Notes under the pieces: generated by a model
Told to the model about the DNA's origin: nothing
Database searches by the model: none
Seen by the model: the letters and a program-made list of their open reading frames with translations, nothing else
Part shown: one piece after another, positions 42,898 to 52,962 of the stretch
Position numbering within the stretch: position 1 is the stretch's first letter
Layout of the letters: each line of letters starts with the position of its first letter
Source: UBA1672 sp050633505
GTDB lineage: Bacteria > Pseudomonadota > Alphaproteobacteria > Micavibrionales > Micavibrionaceae
DNA: 64,000 bases
Reading direction: 5' to 3'
Assembly: GCA_050633505.1 (NCBI GenBank)
Contig: JBOEGQ010000001.1
Span: forward strand, 1 to 64,000
Program-made: the position numbers and the translations under genes

Positions 42898-44253
42898 ATG
42901 ACAAAATATATATTAACACTTTCCATTGCCCTGATTGCATCTATTCCCGGCACGTCATATGCAGAGGACAAATTCCTTGATATTCAGGAAGTAAAGAGCA
43001 AAAGCGGTATCACTGCATGGTTGGTAGAAGATCATTCTATCCCTGTTATTGCCATGCAATTTGCATTCAAAGGCACCGGATCAAAGAATGACCCCTTAGA
43101 TAAGCAGGGGTTAGCACGTCTTGCATCCAATACAATGGATGAAGGTGCAGGTGATTTGGACAGTGAGACCTTTCAGAAAACACTTCTGAATCAGTCTATC
43201 ACCTTACATTTTTCTTCAACTCGTGATCATTTTAGCGGCCAGATAAAAACACTGTCCCGCAATAAAGCCGAAGCATTTAATTTGTTAGAACTTGCACTAA
43301 GCCAGCCGCGCTTTGATGATGATGCGGTTGAACGTATGAAGCTGGCAAATAAGAGCCGCGTTCATGCCTCTATCCCTAACCCAAGATGGATTGCCGCACG
43401 TATCCAGAATGATGTTTTGTTTGAAGGGCACCCCTACGCACATAATAGCGGCGGCACATTATCCGGGCTTGATGCCATTACACGTGAGGACTTACACGGC
43501 TTTCACCAAACGTTGGGTAAGAACCAGCTTATCATCGGCGTTGCCGGTGATATAGATGCCGAGGAATTGGTGCAATACCTTGATGAAGTATTTGGGGATA
43601 TGCCTGATGCACAAAGCCCGACCCCTGTGGAATTCGACCTTAAAAATGCCGGACGAACATATGTGTATGAAAAGCCCGTACCACAAAGTATCGTTGAAAT
43701 TGCACAAAACGGTGTAAGGCGCGGAGATGAGGATTTCTATGCAGCCTATATTATGAACTTCATTTTGGGTGAATCCGGTTTCGGATCACGTTTAATGGAA
43801 GAGGTTCGCGAAAAACGCGGGCTAACATATGGTATATACTCTTATTTTCGTGAATATGACGAAACAGATACCTTGCAGATTTCAACATCCACAGCCAATG
43901 AAACAGTCAATGAAGTGCTTACTGTGATTAATGGGCAATTAGAAGACATCAAAGAAAATATGGTTAGTGAAGACGAACTTACAAGTGCAAAATCTTATCT
44001 GATTGGCTCTCTACCGCTTTCATTAACCTCAACAGATGCTATTGCCTCGGTTCTTCTATCTCTTCAATTAGATGCACTTCCAATTGATTATCTGGATCAA
44101 CGTGCCGCGCTATTGAACGCGGTAACAGCAGAAGATGTTCAAAAAACCGCACAACGCATTTTAGATACAAACGCATTAACCACCGTGATTGTAGGGCAAC
44201 CGGAAAATATTTCAGATGCAACACTCATAACCGAACTACCGAATGTGAAATAA
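42898..44253 (+). CDS. M16 family protein, non-catalytic partner
   Basis: A 451-residue periplasmic protein with a signal peptide (LTLSIALIASIPGTSYA, cut near residue 22). It has the M16 fold but no HxxEH: the equivalent site reads GLARLASNTMDEGAG. The R/Y substrate-tail motif region (GFGSRLMEEVREKRGLTYGIYS) that binds peptides in M16B partners is well conserved. It is therefore the substrate-binding half of a heterodimer with the preceding protein, one base away. pgi follows after nine bases, without an obvious functional link. Confidence 0.92.
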   Translation: MTKYILTLSIALIASIPGTSYAEDKFLDIQEVKSKSGITAWLVEDHSIPVIAMQFAFKGTGSKNDPLDKQGLARLASNTMDEGAGDLDSETFQKTLLNQSITLHFSSTRDHFSGQIKTLSRNKAEAFNLLELALSQPRFDDDAVERMKLANKSRVHASIPNPRWIAARIQNDVLFEGHPYAHNSGGTLSGLDAITREDLHGFHQTLGKNQLIIGVAGDIDAEELVQYLDEVFGDMPDAQSPTPVEFDLKNAGRTYVYEKPVPQSIVEIAQNGVRRGDEDFYAAYIMNFILGESGFGSRLMEEVREKRGLTYGIYSYFREYDETDTLQISTSTANETVNEVLTVINGQLEDIKENMVSEDELTSAKSYLIGSLPLSLTSTDAIASVLLSLQLDALPIDYLDQRAALLNAVTAEDVQKTAQRILDTNALTTVIVGQPENISDATLITELPNVK

Positions 44254-44262
44254 GGAAGCACT

Positions 44263-45813
44263 ATGTCACGATCACAGCTTCCGCAATGGCATGCATTGGA
44301 TAGCCATAAGCAACATTTTGAGCGGTTACATCTTAAAGACCTGTTTGAAACAGACGCTAAGCGTTTTGAACGATTTAGCCTACAACACGATGCATTTCTT
44401 CTGGATTATTCAAAACAGCCCATTACACAAGAAACAATGGAAAAGCTTTTTGATCTGGCACATGCCTGCTCTTTAGAAGAATGGCGCACGCGCATGTTTA
44501 CCGGTCAAGAGATCAATACAACCGAAAAACGCGCAGTATTGCACACGGCATTAAGAACCCAAGATGATACCCCAATCCTAATAGATGGTCAGGATATCAT
44601 CCCGAATATTCGCTCTACCCTCACCCGCATGCGCTCTTTCAGTGATAAAATAAGAGCAGATAAAACCTACACCGATATCGTAAGTATTGGTATTGGCGGA
44701 TCTGACCTTGGCGCTTCTATGGCTTATGATGCATTAAGACCTTCTTGCGATAGAGACATGAACATGCATTTTGTTTCTAACGTTGACGCCACGCATTTAG
44801 CCGAAACTTTACGCGTATGTACCCCTGAAAAAACATTATTTATCATCGCATCGAAAACATTTACCACACAAGAGACCATGACCAATGCGTATAGCGCAAA
44901 ACAATGGTTAGAAGAAAACCTAAAGCACGGTGATGTTGCAGATCACTTTGTTGCTGCCTCAATCAATGTTGAAGGCGCAAAGAAATTCGGCATTCCCGAT
45001 GGTCATATTTTCCCAATTTGGGACTGGGTCGGTGGACGCTTTTCCATGTGGTCTGCAATAGGCCTGCCATTATGTATCGCATTAGGTTTTGACGCATTTG
45101 AAGACATGCTTAAAGGTGCATATGAAATGGATCAACATTTCCTTCATGCTCCATTTGAAAAAAACATGCCTGTTATCATGGCCATGCTTGGGATATGGCA
45201 TCGTAATTTCCTAAACTATCCCGCATTATCTATTGTGCCTTATGATCAATATTTATGGCGCTTTCCATCCTATATGCAGCAGGTTGATATGGAGTCAAAC
45301 GGCAAGAGTGTCGATCGTGACGGTAAGCCTGTGACGTACGAGACAGGCCCTCTCATTCTGGGCGAAGCGGGAACAAATGCTCAACACGCCTATTTTCAAT
45401 CATTGCATCAAGGCACCCAAATCACACCGTGTGACTTTATTGCCGTTATCCAATCCCATAATCCACTTGGTGATCATCATGAAAAGCTTCTGGCCAATGT
45501 CATTGCCCAATCAAAAGCCATGATGGAAGGACGTGATTCTGAAAATCCACATATGCACTTTTCAGGAAACAGACCAAGTAATACATTAATGATTGAAGAA
45601 TTAACCCCGTTCACACTTGGGATGCTTATGGCACTTTATGAGCATAAGATCTTTGTACAAGGTATTGTATGGCATATTAATAGTTTCGATCAATGCGGGG
45701 TTGAGCTTGGGAAGGTCTTAGCCAATGAAATCATCGGTTCATCTGCGGAAGAACTCAACACAGATGCATCGACCTTTGGACTGCTTAACCATATACAAAA
45801 ACATAAAAAATAA
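44263..45813 (+). CDS. pgi: Glucose-6-phosphate isomerase
   Basis: Interconverts glucose-6-phosphate and fructose-6-phosphate in the cytosol. The 516-residue protein shows the sugar-phosphate-binding loop SIGIGGSDLGASM, the segment KTFTTQETMTNA, and DWVGGRFSMWSAIGLP. The catalytic Glu region QQVDMESNGKSVDR and the C-terminal signature (FVQGIVWHINSFDQCGVELGK) are also present. Length is slightly shorter than the enterobacterial enzyme (about 549). It is last in the lspA-DUF3035-M16-M16-pgi series, with short gaps throughout. Confidence 0.98.
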   Translation: MSRSQLPQWHALDSHKQHFERLHLKDLFETDAKRFERFSLQHDAFLLDYSKQPITQETMEKLFDLAHACSLEEWRTRMFTGQEINTTEKRAVLHTALRTQDDTPILIDGQDIIPNIRSTLTRMRSFSDKIRADKTYTDIVSIGIGGSDLGASMAYDALRPSCDRDMNMHFVSNVDATHLAETLRVCTPEKTLFIIASKTFTTQETMTNAYSAKQWLEENLKHGDVADHFVAASINVEGAKKFGIPDGHIFPIWDWVGGRFSMWSAIGLPLCIALGFDAFEDMLKGAYEMDQHFLHAPFEKNMPVIMAMLGIWHRNFLNYPALSIVPYDQYLWRFPSYMQQVDMESNGKSVDRDGKPVTYETGPLILGEAGTNAQHAYFQSLHQGTQITPCDFIAVIQSHNPLGDHHEKLLANVIAQSKAMMEGRDSENPHMHFSGNRPSNTLMIEELTPFTLGMLMALYEHKIFVQGIVWHINSFDQCGVELGKVLANEIIGSSAEELNTDASTFGLLNHIQKHKK

Positions 45814-45867
45814 ACTGGCATTGCATTTGCAGTAAAAAATCAAAAGCAATAACATATTTTTTCCGAT

Positions 45868-47190
45868 ATGATATTCCCTATGCACAATAAGATAAACGCT
45901 TTGCCCAATCCTGATAACTTGCCTGCCATAGCGCAGAGCGATTTGAATGTCATACTTGAAAAACATGTGATGTTCTTACGTGGGCAGGTCGGCGGACAAC
46001 GCCTGATCTTAAAATATAAGAATTTATCCGATCTGAATTTCCACAACCATAACCTATCACAAGCCGATTTTACGGGATCAATGTTGGTCGGTGCCGATTT
46101 ATCTCTGGGGACTTATTCTTGCTCTTGCTTCTTTGCCTGTGATTTACGCAATGCAGATTTATCACATGCGAACCTAACACGCGCGGATTTACGTGGATCA
46201 TGCCTGTCTGGTGCGAACTTATCCGGCGCAAATCTAACTGATGCAGATATGCGTGAAGGTAAAATCATGCAAAGTGGCGAAGGTGGCGAACTTGTCAATC
46301 GCAAACGCACCGCGGGAACAGGATCAAAAACAGTTTTGGTTGGTGCACGTCTACACAACACAGATATGTCCGGTGTGCGCGCGCCTTCCGCTGACTTCAC
46401 AGATGCAGATCTGTCAAAAACCATCACACGAGATGCAAACTTCAACGGCGCAAGCTTTAAAGGCGCAAACTTAAACCGAACAGACTTCACCGGATCAAAT
46501 CTAACACATGCCAATATGCAACGCGCCATCCTGTCGGAGACCAGACTGGATGCAACGGAACATTACGGCATGGATCAAACCGGTGCCATCACCGAAAAAG
46601 ATATCGGCAAGAAGATTGAGCACACTGGTAAAACATTATCTCAGCACTTAAAAGAACACACAATTTGGGTAGAAACAGTTGGAAAACAAGGAACGCGCCT
46701 AGACCTGACCGGATATGATCTGCGCGATGTGCAAGATCTGCGCTATTATCATTTTACCGCAATCAAAGCGATCGAAGCGTCCTTCTTGAACCTTGATCTC
46801 AGTAATTTAGCACTGCAGAGCGCTATCCTCGATGGTTCAGATTTTCGCGATGCCATTCTACAAAATGCGGATTTACGTGGTTGTAGCTTAAAAGGATGTA
46901 AATTCACACGTGCAAATTTACGCGGTATACAGCTTTGCCCGCTAAAATTTGACCGAAAAGGCAATAATAATAAACTACAACGTGTTGATCTCAGCGGATC
47001 AGACCTTCGATTTGCTCAATTGCAAAATGCGGATTTAAGAGATGCCATCCTGATGGGGGTGGACTTCAGTCATGCAGACTTGAGTAACGCAGATCTTCGC
47101 CGCGCAGATCTAACCGGTGCCACGATTAACCACACCATTTTTAAGAATGTATTGCTTGAGGGTGCCATTATCGACTTCGAATATATCTAA
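45868..47190 (+). CDS. Pentapeptide-repeat protein with two lobes
   Basis: A 440-residue protein made mostly of A(D/N)LxX pentapeptide repeats forming a right-handed quadrilateral beta helix. Two repeat blocks (residues about 47-225 and 300-440) are each preceded by a related cap: LEKHVMFLRGQVGGQRLIL and LKEHTIWVETVGKQGTRLDL. These caps fit the H-x-x-W/F...G..G.RxDL lead seen in some alphaproteobacterial members. A basic stretch (VNRKRTAGTGSKT) loops out of the first block. There is no signal peptide and function is unknown; some relatives mimic DNA. ATG 45880 is an alternative start. No good ribosome site is visible at either. Confidence 0.88.
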   Translation: MIFPMHNKINALPNPDNLPAIAQSDLNVILEKHVMFLRGQVGGQRLILKYKNLSDLNFHNHNLSQADFTGSMLVGADLSLGTYSCSCFFACDLRNADLSHANLTRADLRGSCLSGANLSGANLTDADMREGKIMQSGEGGELVNRKRTAGTGSKTVLVGARLHNTDMSGVRAPSADFTDADLSKTITRDANFNGASFKGANLNRTDFTGSNLTHANMQRAILSETRLDATEHYGMDQTGAITEKDIGKKIEHTGKTLSQHLKEHTIWVETVGKQGTRLDLTGYDLRDVQDLRYYHFTAIKAIEASFLNLDLSNLALQSAILDGSDFRDAILQNADLRGCSLKGCKFTRANLRGIQLCPLKFDRKGNNNKLQRVDLSGSDLRFAQLQNADLRDAILMGVDFSHADLSNADLRRADLTGATINHTIFKNVLLEGAIIDFEYI

Positions 47191-47272
47191 TAACTTTATA
47201 AGTCCACGCTTTTCTTTTTCCAACGTCGGATGTTTTGCTGACAAGCCTGAAAATCAAGATTACAGTGCAAAT

Positions 47273-49105
47273 ATGCGTATAAGATATTTGCCAGAAACAC
47301 TGATTAACCAGATCGCAGCAGGAGAAGTTGTCGAACGCCCTGCCGCGGCTGTAAAAGAATTGATTGAAAATGCGATCGACGCCGGGTCCAGCAGTATAGA
47401 CATCGACGTTTATGCCGGTGGTAAGAGTAAAATCGTCATATCCGATAATGGATGTGGCATGAATGCGCAAGAATTAACCGCCGCATTAGATCGTCATGCA
47501 ACCTCGAAGCTACCTGATAATGACTTACTCCATATTTCCCATCTTGGATTTCGTGGTGAGGCATTGGCATCAATCGCCGCAGTATCACGCGTCAAAATTC
47601 AGACATTCGATCAGGAAAATGATGATGGCTGGGAAATAAACTGTGAAGCAGGAGATAAGTCGAACGTCACCCCTAGCGGTCACCCCAAGGGAACACGTAT
47701 TGAAATTCGTGACTTATTTTATGCCACCCCTGCCCGTCTTAAGTTTCAAAAAACAGAACGCGCCGAATTCGGTGCGATCAAAGACACTGTAACACGCCTA
47801 GCCATGGCGTACCCAAGCGTCGCCTTCAAACTTACACATGACGGGACAAAAAAGCTGAGCTTACCTGCGGTTTTAGATGGACAAAGTCGCCTTGCATCCA
47901 TTTTAGGACGTGAGTTTGGCGAGAATGCCATGGAAATTGCGGCAGAGCGTGACGGTGTAAAACTCTCCGGCTATGCTGCCTTACCAACGTATCACCGTGG
48001 AACCAGCCAATATCAATACCTGTTCGTCAACGGACGGGCTGTTAAGGATAAGCTTTTACACGGATGTGTTCGCGCGGCATATGCAGATGTATTGCACCGG
48101 GATCGCCACCCCGTTCTGGCTCTGTTTTTAGATATCCCCCCCGATGAAGTTGATGTCAATGTTCACCCGGCAAAAGCAGAAGTACGTTTCCGTGATCCGC
48201 AAGTTATTCGTTCCATGATTATCGGGGCATTAAAGGCCGCAATACACCAAGGTGGCTTTCAAAGCTCTACAACTGTTGCAACACAGACATTAAATGCTTT
48301 CCAAACCGGAGGTGATCAAGCATCCACACATGCACCGTCACTCCCCCTACATCGAGGTGGGCGCCCTGCTGTTCCGGCCTCTTATGCCAATACAAATTAC
48401 ACTACACATGGCAATTTGGCAGAAGCCAACCATAACCTTTATGCGCCGCAATCCTCTTTTGCACCGGATCTTCCACCAAGTGCAAAGGCAGAGGTAATAG
48501 AAGATGTCTCCCAAGAAACACATTACCCCCTTGGCGCGGCACGCGCACAAATTCATGAAAACTATGTTATTGCCCAAACAGAGAACGGCCTGGTGATTGT
48601 CGACCAACATGCCGCCCATGAACGACTTGTTTACGAACGGTTTAAGACACAAATGACCGAAAGCGGTATTGAAAAACAGGGGCTATTAACACCTGATATT
48701 GTTGATTTGGAAGAAACACAGACACAACGACTTCTGGAACATGCCCCAACATTAGCCAAGTTAGGACTGGAAATTGAACCATTCGGCAGTGGTGCCATCG
48801 CAATTCAAAGCCTCCCCGCAATTTTGGGAACACGCGTTGATACAAAACGTCTGATCTATAATCTGATTGATGAATTAATGGATCAGGATCACACAGAAAT
48901 ACTGGAAGAAAAAATCAATCACATCCTGTCTACAATGGCGTGCCACGGATCTGTACGATCGGGACGCCGTTTGAACGCCGAAGAAATGAATGCCTTACTG
49001 CGCCAGATGGAACAAACCCCATTATCCGGGCAATGCAACCACGGCAGACCAACTTATGTTGAGCTATCCCTTATAGATATAGAACGACTTTTCGGACGAC
49101 GGTAA
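47273..49105 (+). CDS. mutL: DNA mismatch repair protein MutL
   Basis: The GHKL ATPase motifs are intact: NAIDAGSS, DNGCGM, GFRGEALASI and GTRIEIRDLFY. The C-terminal domain carries DQHAAHERLVYE, an exact fit to the DQHA(x)2E(x)4E endonuclease motif, and later ACHGSVRSGRRL and CNHGRPT. It is therefore probably a nicking MutL, as expected where MutH and Dam-directed repair are absent. The start is set at ATG 47273 (MRIRYLPETLINQIAAGEVV), the family's usual position. The frame stays open further upstream, but only by overlapping the pentapeptide gene. 610 residues. Confidence 0.96.
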   Translation: MRIRYLPETLINQIAAGEVVERPAAAVKELIENAIDAGSSSIDIDVYAGGKSKIVISDNGCGMNAQELTAALDRHATSKLPDNDLLHISHLGFRGEALASIAAVSRVKIQTFDQENDDGWEINCEAGDKSNVTPSGHPKGTRIEIRDLFYATPARLKFQKTERAEFGAIKDTVTRLAMAYPSVAFKLTHDGTKKLSLPAVLDGQSRLASILGREFGENAMEIAAERDGVKLSGYAALPTYHRGTSQYQYLFVNGRAVKDKLLHGCVRAAYADVLHRDRHPVLALFLDIPPDEVDVNVHPAKAEVRFRDPQVIRSMIIGALKAAIHQGGFQSSTTVATQTLNAFQTGGDQASTHAPSLPLHRGGRPAVPASYANTNYTTHGNLAEANHNLYAPQSSFAPDLPPSAKAEVIEDVSQETHYPLGAARAQIHENYVIAQTENGLVIVDQHAAHERLVYERFKTQMTESGIEKQGLLTPDIVDLEETQTQRLLEHAPTLAKLGLEIEPFGSGAIAIQSLPAILGTRVDTKRLIYNLIDELMDQDHTEILEEKINHILSTMACHGSVRSGRRLNAEEMNALLRQMEQTPLSGQCNHGRPTYVELSLIDIERLFGRR

Positions 49106-49110
49106 ACACG

Positions 49111-49698
49111 ATGCAGCATGAAAATATACAAAAAGAAAAAAACAAAATTCTGTTTTTGTACTTTATTTTCTCACTCTCTATTTCTACGGTGTTTATCCCA
49201 AACCTTGCATTATCGGTATTTGCACAATTGATCCCCAATATACTGGGTACAACCATTTTTGCGGTGATGGTTACCATCTGTATTTTGGCCGGATTATATT
49301 CCGTACGCAGTAACGCCGAGGAAGACAGCTTACTTGAAAATCATACGACTTACATCATTCGGATATTCTGGCGTACAAATCTGTTTTTATTCTATTTCTC
49401 AAATATCAGCATTATCTATATCATTCTTATGGTGGATTACAGTCCGTTAAAGCCATGTATAGGATATATTGAAGACCACATCATTTCCATGATCCTCGAT
49501 GGAAAATTAGAAGAACTAAAACAAATTCTGTCTTTTTGTGAGAAACCATTTTTAGAGAAAAATCAATTTCACCTCTACATCACTGCCTTTATCGCCTTTG
49601 GCCCTGCGTTTCTCTATTACGCTTTACGAAGTTTACGAGGAAGCCTTCTGACCATTGCAGAAAAAATTGTAATTCCCTATGCCAAAATTAAGCGATAA
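49111..49698 (+). CDS. Hypothetical membrane protein downstream of mutL
   Basis: A 195-residue protein with four predicted membrane segments: about residues 14-36, 39-62, 87-108 and 156-175. The segment between the last two (DHIISMILDGKLEELKQIL) is a soluble helix. I recognise no family. The start is five bases after the mutL stop, so it may be co-transcribed. Codon use looks AT-richer than the neighbours. It could be an inner-membrane protein of unknown role. Confidence 0.7.
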   Translation: MQHENIQKEKNKILFLYFIFSLSISTVFIPNLALSVFAQLIPNILGTTIFAVMVTICILAGLYSVRSNAEEDSLLENHTTYIIRIFWRTNLFLFYFSNISIIYIILMVDYSPLKPCIGYIEDHIISMILDGKLEELKQILSFCEKPFLEKNQFHLYITAFIAFGPAFLYYALRSLRGSLLTIAEKIVIPYAKIKR

Positions 49699-49829
49699 TC
49701 AGATCAATTTCATACAGCTTACTCTTTGCAACTACAGAATTTATTGCCTTTCACAGTTCAATAAACTAACGTGTCTGTTCTGTAATAAGAAACAATAAAC
49801 GATAACACGTTTTTTAGGGGAACATATTC

Positions 49830-52265
49830 ATGACACGTCAGGCGACATCTTTTTATTCTGGTGTATTTTTATTATCCGGTCTTGTGATGATGCTTCAGAT
49901 ATTACAGTCACGATTATTCTCCGTTACATCATGGTATCACCTGTCATTTTTGGTTATCAGCATGGCCATGTTCGGTCTGACTATGGGTGCCTTGAAAATC
50001 TATAAATCCAGTGAAGAAGAACAACGTGAACATTACGGCCTGATCGCCCGAAAACACGCGCTGGCCTTTGGTTTTTTCATTCTCGTTTCCTTAGGAATAC
50101 AGCTTTTCATCCCCATTGTTTCAAATGACAGCTTCAAAACCATTATATCTCTTCCTATTGTCGGGATTATAACAGGTTTGGCCTATTACCATGCCGGGGT
50201 TTCCATTACGGTTTGCCTAACTCGCGCCCCGTTTCCCATCGGTAAGACATACGGCATTGATCTTCTTGGTGCCGGATTAGGGTGTATCGCAGCCTTATTT
50301 TTAATGGAAACTATCGACACACCTTCCGCTATTTTAGGGGTTTCCGGCCTCGCTTTTCTGGCTGCATTATGCTTTCCTGTATCATCCACCGCCCCCAAAA
50401 GCGCCAACGTATTAACATTCGCAATTCCACTAAAACCTGTTGCGCTTCTATTCTGTGCTGGCGCTCTATTAACAGGCGCTGTAAATGCAACGCTGCCCTC
50501 TCCGCCGCTTTACCCCCTATGGGAGAAAGACAAGATCTCTTTAAGATCCGGAATCGAGTATGAAAAGTGGAATTCTATTTCCCGCGTTATTGTACGAAAA
50601 AATGTCGCACAAGAGCCCTTTGCATGGGGAAGGTCTCCACTATTCCCGACAGATGTCGTGGCCGAATATAAGGCGCTTGTCATTGATGGGGACGCAGGAA
50701 CGCCAATCACCAAATTTGATGGGGATTTCTCCAAACATGCCTATTTGGAATATGATGTAACAAATGTTGCCTACACAATGCCAAATATTAAAAAGTCGGC
50801 TGTTATCGGTGTTGGTGGTGGCCGTGATGTGCTCTCCGCAAAATATTTCGGCGTTGAACAGGTTACTGCTCTGGACGTTAACCCAGTTCAGGTGAACTTG
50901 CTAACTCAACACCCTGACTATAAGGACTATGCCAACCTCTACACACTACCGGGTGTTAAAATTTTGAATGAAGAAGCGAGAAGCTGGTTCAGACAAAACA
51001 CAGAAAAACTCGACCTTATACAGATGAGCTTGATCGATACATGGGCTGCAACAGGCGCCGGTGCATTCGCCCTATCTGAAAACGGCCTTTATACCGTTGA
51101 GGCGTGGACTATCTTTATGAATGACTTGAATGAGAATGGTGTCTTTACATTAAGTCGCTGGTCATCCGATATGATGGACGATACGGGGCGCACCCTATCT
51201 GTTGCCATGGCAACATTGCTTCAACACGGCGTGGAAACTCCGTTGGATCATATTGTTATGATCGGCTCCGGTCGTATCGCCACCACAATTGTATCCAAAT
51301 CACCCTTTACACAAGAACAGCTTTCGGCCCTTCGCCAGACAGTGGCAGATAAAGAATACAGAATCATTATGATGCCCGGATTTGAAAAACCCGACGGTAT
51401 CCTTGGGGCGTTAACACAGGCACAAACAATCTCGGATCTACATAAAATTTCTGATGAGCAATTCTATGACATATCCCCTTCAACCGATATGCGCCCGTTT
51501 TTCTTTAACCAAGCGCGCCTTTCAAAACCTCTTGATGTTGCAAAGCTGGCACTAAAGCCACTTGAACAGGCGCATTTTGTGTCTATGGGGCAGGCAAAGG
51601 CAACATTCAACCTATATCTGATCATCATTTTTTCTCTGATCATGGTCGCAATGGTTATTATTATTCCCTTACTTCGTACTGTTGAAGATAAAAGCAGCAC
51701 ATTTATTAAGGCAGGGACGCTTTACTTCATGCTTATCGGGCTAGGCTTCATGTTTATCGAAATTTCATTGCTGCAGGCTCTTGGTGTCTTCCTTGGGCAT
51801 CCGATCTACGGCTTGAGTGTTGTTTTATTCAGCCTTATCATCTCCGCCGGATTAGGAAGTCTCGTTTCAGAAAAACTGGTCTTGGATAATAAGGCAAAGC
51901 AATTCATCTGGTGCTTTGCGACATGCGCTTATGCCCTCTTCCTTGCCATATCGTTAAAAAGCATCTTCTATAACTATGCCGAAGTTGATGTCCTGACACG
52001 CATCTTAATCAGCGTTGCAATTATGTCTCCGGCTGGTTTTTTCATGGGCTTTGGCTTCCCAACCGGATTACGACTAAGTGAGAAGTTCGACACACGTGCA
52101 ACAGCATGGTTTTGGGGTATTAATGGCGCCGCCGGCGTATTGGGAAGCTCTATCGCAATTGCCTGTAATATCGCAATTGGAATTGATAACACCCTGATTA
52201 TCGGTGGAATTTGCTATGCCATGCTTAGTATCTCGTTCCTATTCTTAAACAAGAAACCTATATAA
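49830..52265 (+). CDS. Membrane-embedded spermidine-synthase-like protein
   Basis: An 811-residue protein with three parts: about six N-terminal membrane helices (residues 1-225), a soluble Rossmann domain (about 300-500), and about six C-terminal helices (590-805). The soluble domain has the SAM/dcSAM-type glycine loop IGVGGGRDVLSAKYF, an acidic residue after the second strand (ALDVNPVQV), and DLIQMSLIDTWAATG. The spermidine synthase family resemblance is clear. The second Gly-Gly of GGGDGG is replaced (GGGRDV), so polyamine synthesis should not be assumed. A good site (AGGGGAA) precedes the ATG. It converges with the ATP12 gene, overlapping by eight bases. Confidence 0.85.
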   Translation: MTRQATSFYSGVFLLSGLVMMLQILQSRLFSVTSWYHLSFLVISMAMFGLTMGALKIYKSSEEEQREHYGLIARKHALAFGFFILVSLGIQLFIPIVSNDSFKTIISLPIVGIITGLAYYHAGVSITVCLTRAPFPIGKTYGIDLLGAGLGCIAALFLMETIDTPSAILGVSGLAFLAALCFPVSSTAPKSANVLTFAIPLKPVALLFCAGALLTGAVNATLPSPPLYPLWEKDKISLRSGIEYEKWNSISRVIVRKNVAQEPFAWGRSPLFPTDVVAEYKALVIDGDAGTPITKFDGDFSKHAYLEYDVTNVAYTMPNIKKSAVIGVGGGRDVLSAKYFGVEQVTALDVNPVQVNLLTQHPDYKDYANLYTLPGVKILNEEARSWFRQNTEKLDLIQMSLIDTWAATGAGAFALSENGLYTVEAWTIFMNDLNENGVFTLSRWSSDMMDDTGRTLSVAMATLLQHGVETPLDHIVMIGSGRIATTIVSKSPFTQEQLSALRQTVADKEYRIIMMPGFEKPDGILGALTQAQTISDLHKISDEQFYDISPSTDMRPFFFNQARLSKPLDVAKLALKPLEQAHFVSMGQAKATFNLYLIIIFSLIMVAMVIIIPLLRTVEDKSSTFIKAGTLYFMLIGLGFMFIEISLLQALGVFLGHPIYGLSVVLFSLIISAGLGSLVSEKLVLDNKAKQFIWCFATCAYALFLAISLKSIFYNYAEVDVLTRILISVAIMSPAGFFMGFGFPTGLRLSEKFDTRATAWFWGINGAAGVLGSSIAIACNIAIGIDNTLIIGGICYAMLSISFLFLNKKPI

Positions 52266-52962
52266 AAGAGAGATAGCGCTCTACCGCCTCAAGATCACGA
52301 AGCGCTGCGGCTTGTTTCTTTGCGGTCATGGGATCCTGACCATATTTTTCTGCATCATAAAGAACATCTTTGTAATGTTCCTCAATAAAGCATGCCTCGA
52401 AAGCCTCTTTGGCACTTACATGTTTTTCAAGCAGCGCCATGGCAAGAACCAAAGAGCCACTTACCGATGTCACAAGCTGCAGCAAGGTAAAGCGCATATG
52501 ATCCAAATTTCCAACAAACTCTGCGACTTTTTCATGTGCCGCGTCATCCTGAGATAACGCTACCAAGCCTGTTGTTGTTTTCAATGCAACACCAAATTTG
52601 TCTTCAAACCATCTCAAATAAGAAGACCAAAGTTTTTCCTGTAACTGTGCAAGGCTTTCAGGTTCCGGCGCAGGATAACAAATCAAATCTGTATTCAGAT
52701 ATTTCAGAACATAGAGATTCATGGCCTCACGCTCAACCATCACACGATCAATCATCGTATTCAATATCTGTGTAAATGGCATAGTATCCGGTATGATTTC
52801 TTCACCTTGTCCGGCCCATTCACACATAACCTGATCGGCGGTCGCCTGATTAGGCGCAATTAACACAGCTCCCGACTTTGTTTTTACCGCGCGTCCATCA
52901 AGACAGATTTGATAGCCGCCCTGCGTTTCTTCAATTGTCACAAGCTTATAAAAGCGTTTCAT
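52258..52962 (-). CDS. ATP12-type F1-ATPase assembly chaperone
   Basis: A 234-residue member of the ATP12 family, which in mitochondria binds the alpha subunit of F1; alphaproteobacteria share the family. Signature parts: KRFYKLVTIEE, YQICLDGRAVKTKSGAVLIAP, EWAGQGEEIIPDTMPFTQILNTMIDRV, and CYPAPEPESLAQLQ. The C-terminal helical half is normal. The AsmA-like gene ends directly at its first base (no gap), so the two are probably co-transcribed. Confidence 0.93.
   Translation of the reverse strand: MKRFYKLVTIEETQGGYQICLDGRAVKTKSGAVLIAPNQATADQVMCEWAGQGEEIIPDTMPFTQILNTMIDRVMVEREAMNLYVLKYLNTDLICYPAPEPESLAQLQEKLWSSYLRWFEDKFGVALKTTTGLVALSQDDAAHEKVAEFVGNLDHMRFTLLQLVTSVSGSLVLAMALLEKHVSAKEAFEACFIEEHYKDVLYDAEKYGQDPMTAKKQAAALRDLEAVERYLSFI

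Noticed and set aside
47117..47272. N-terminal extension of MutL
   Set aside because: It overlaps the pentapeptide gene and precedes the conserved MutL N terminus (RYLPETLINQIAAGEVV).
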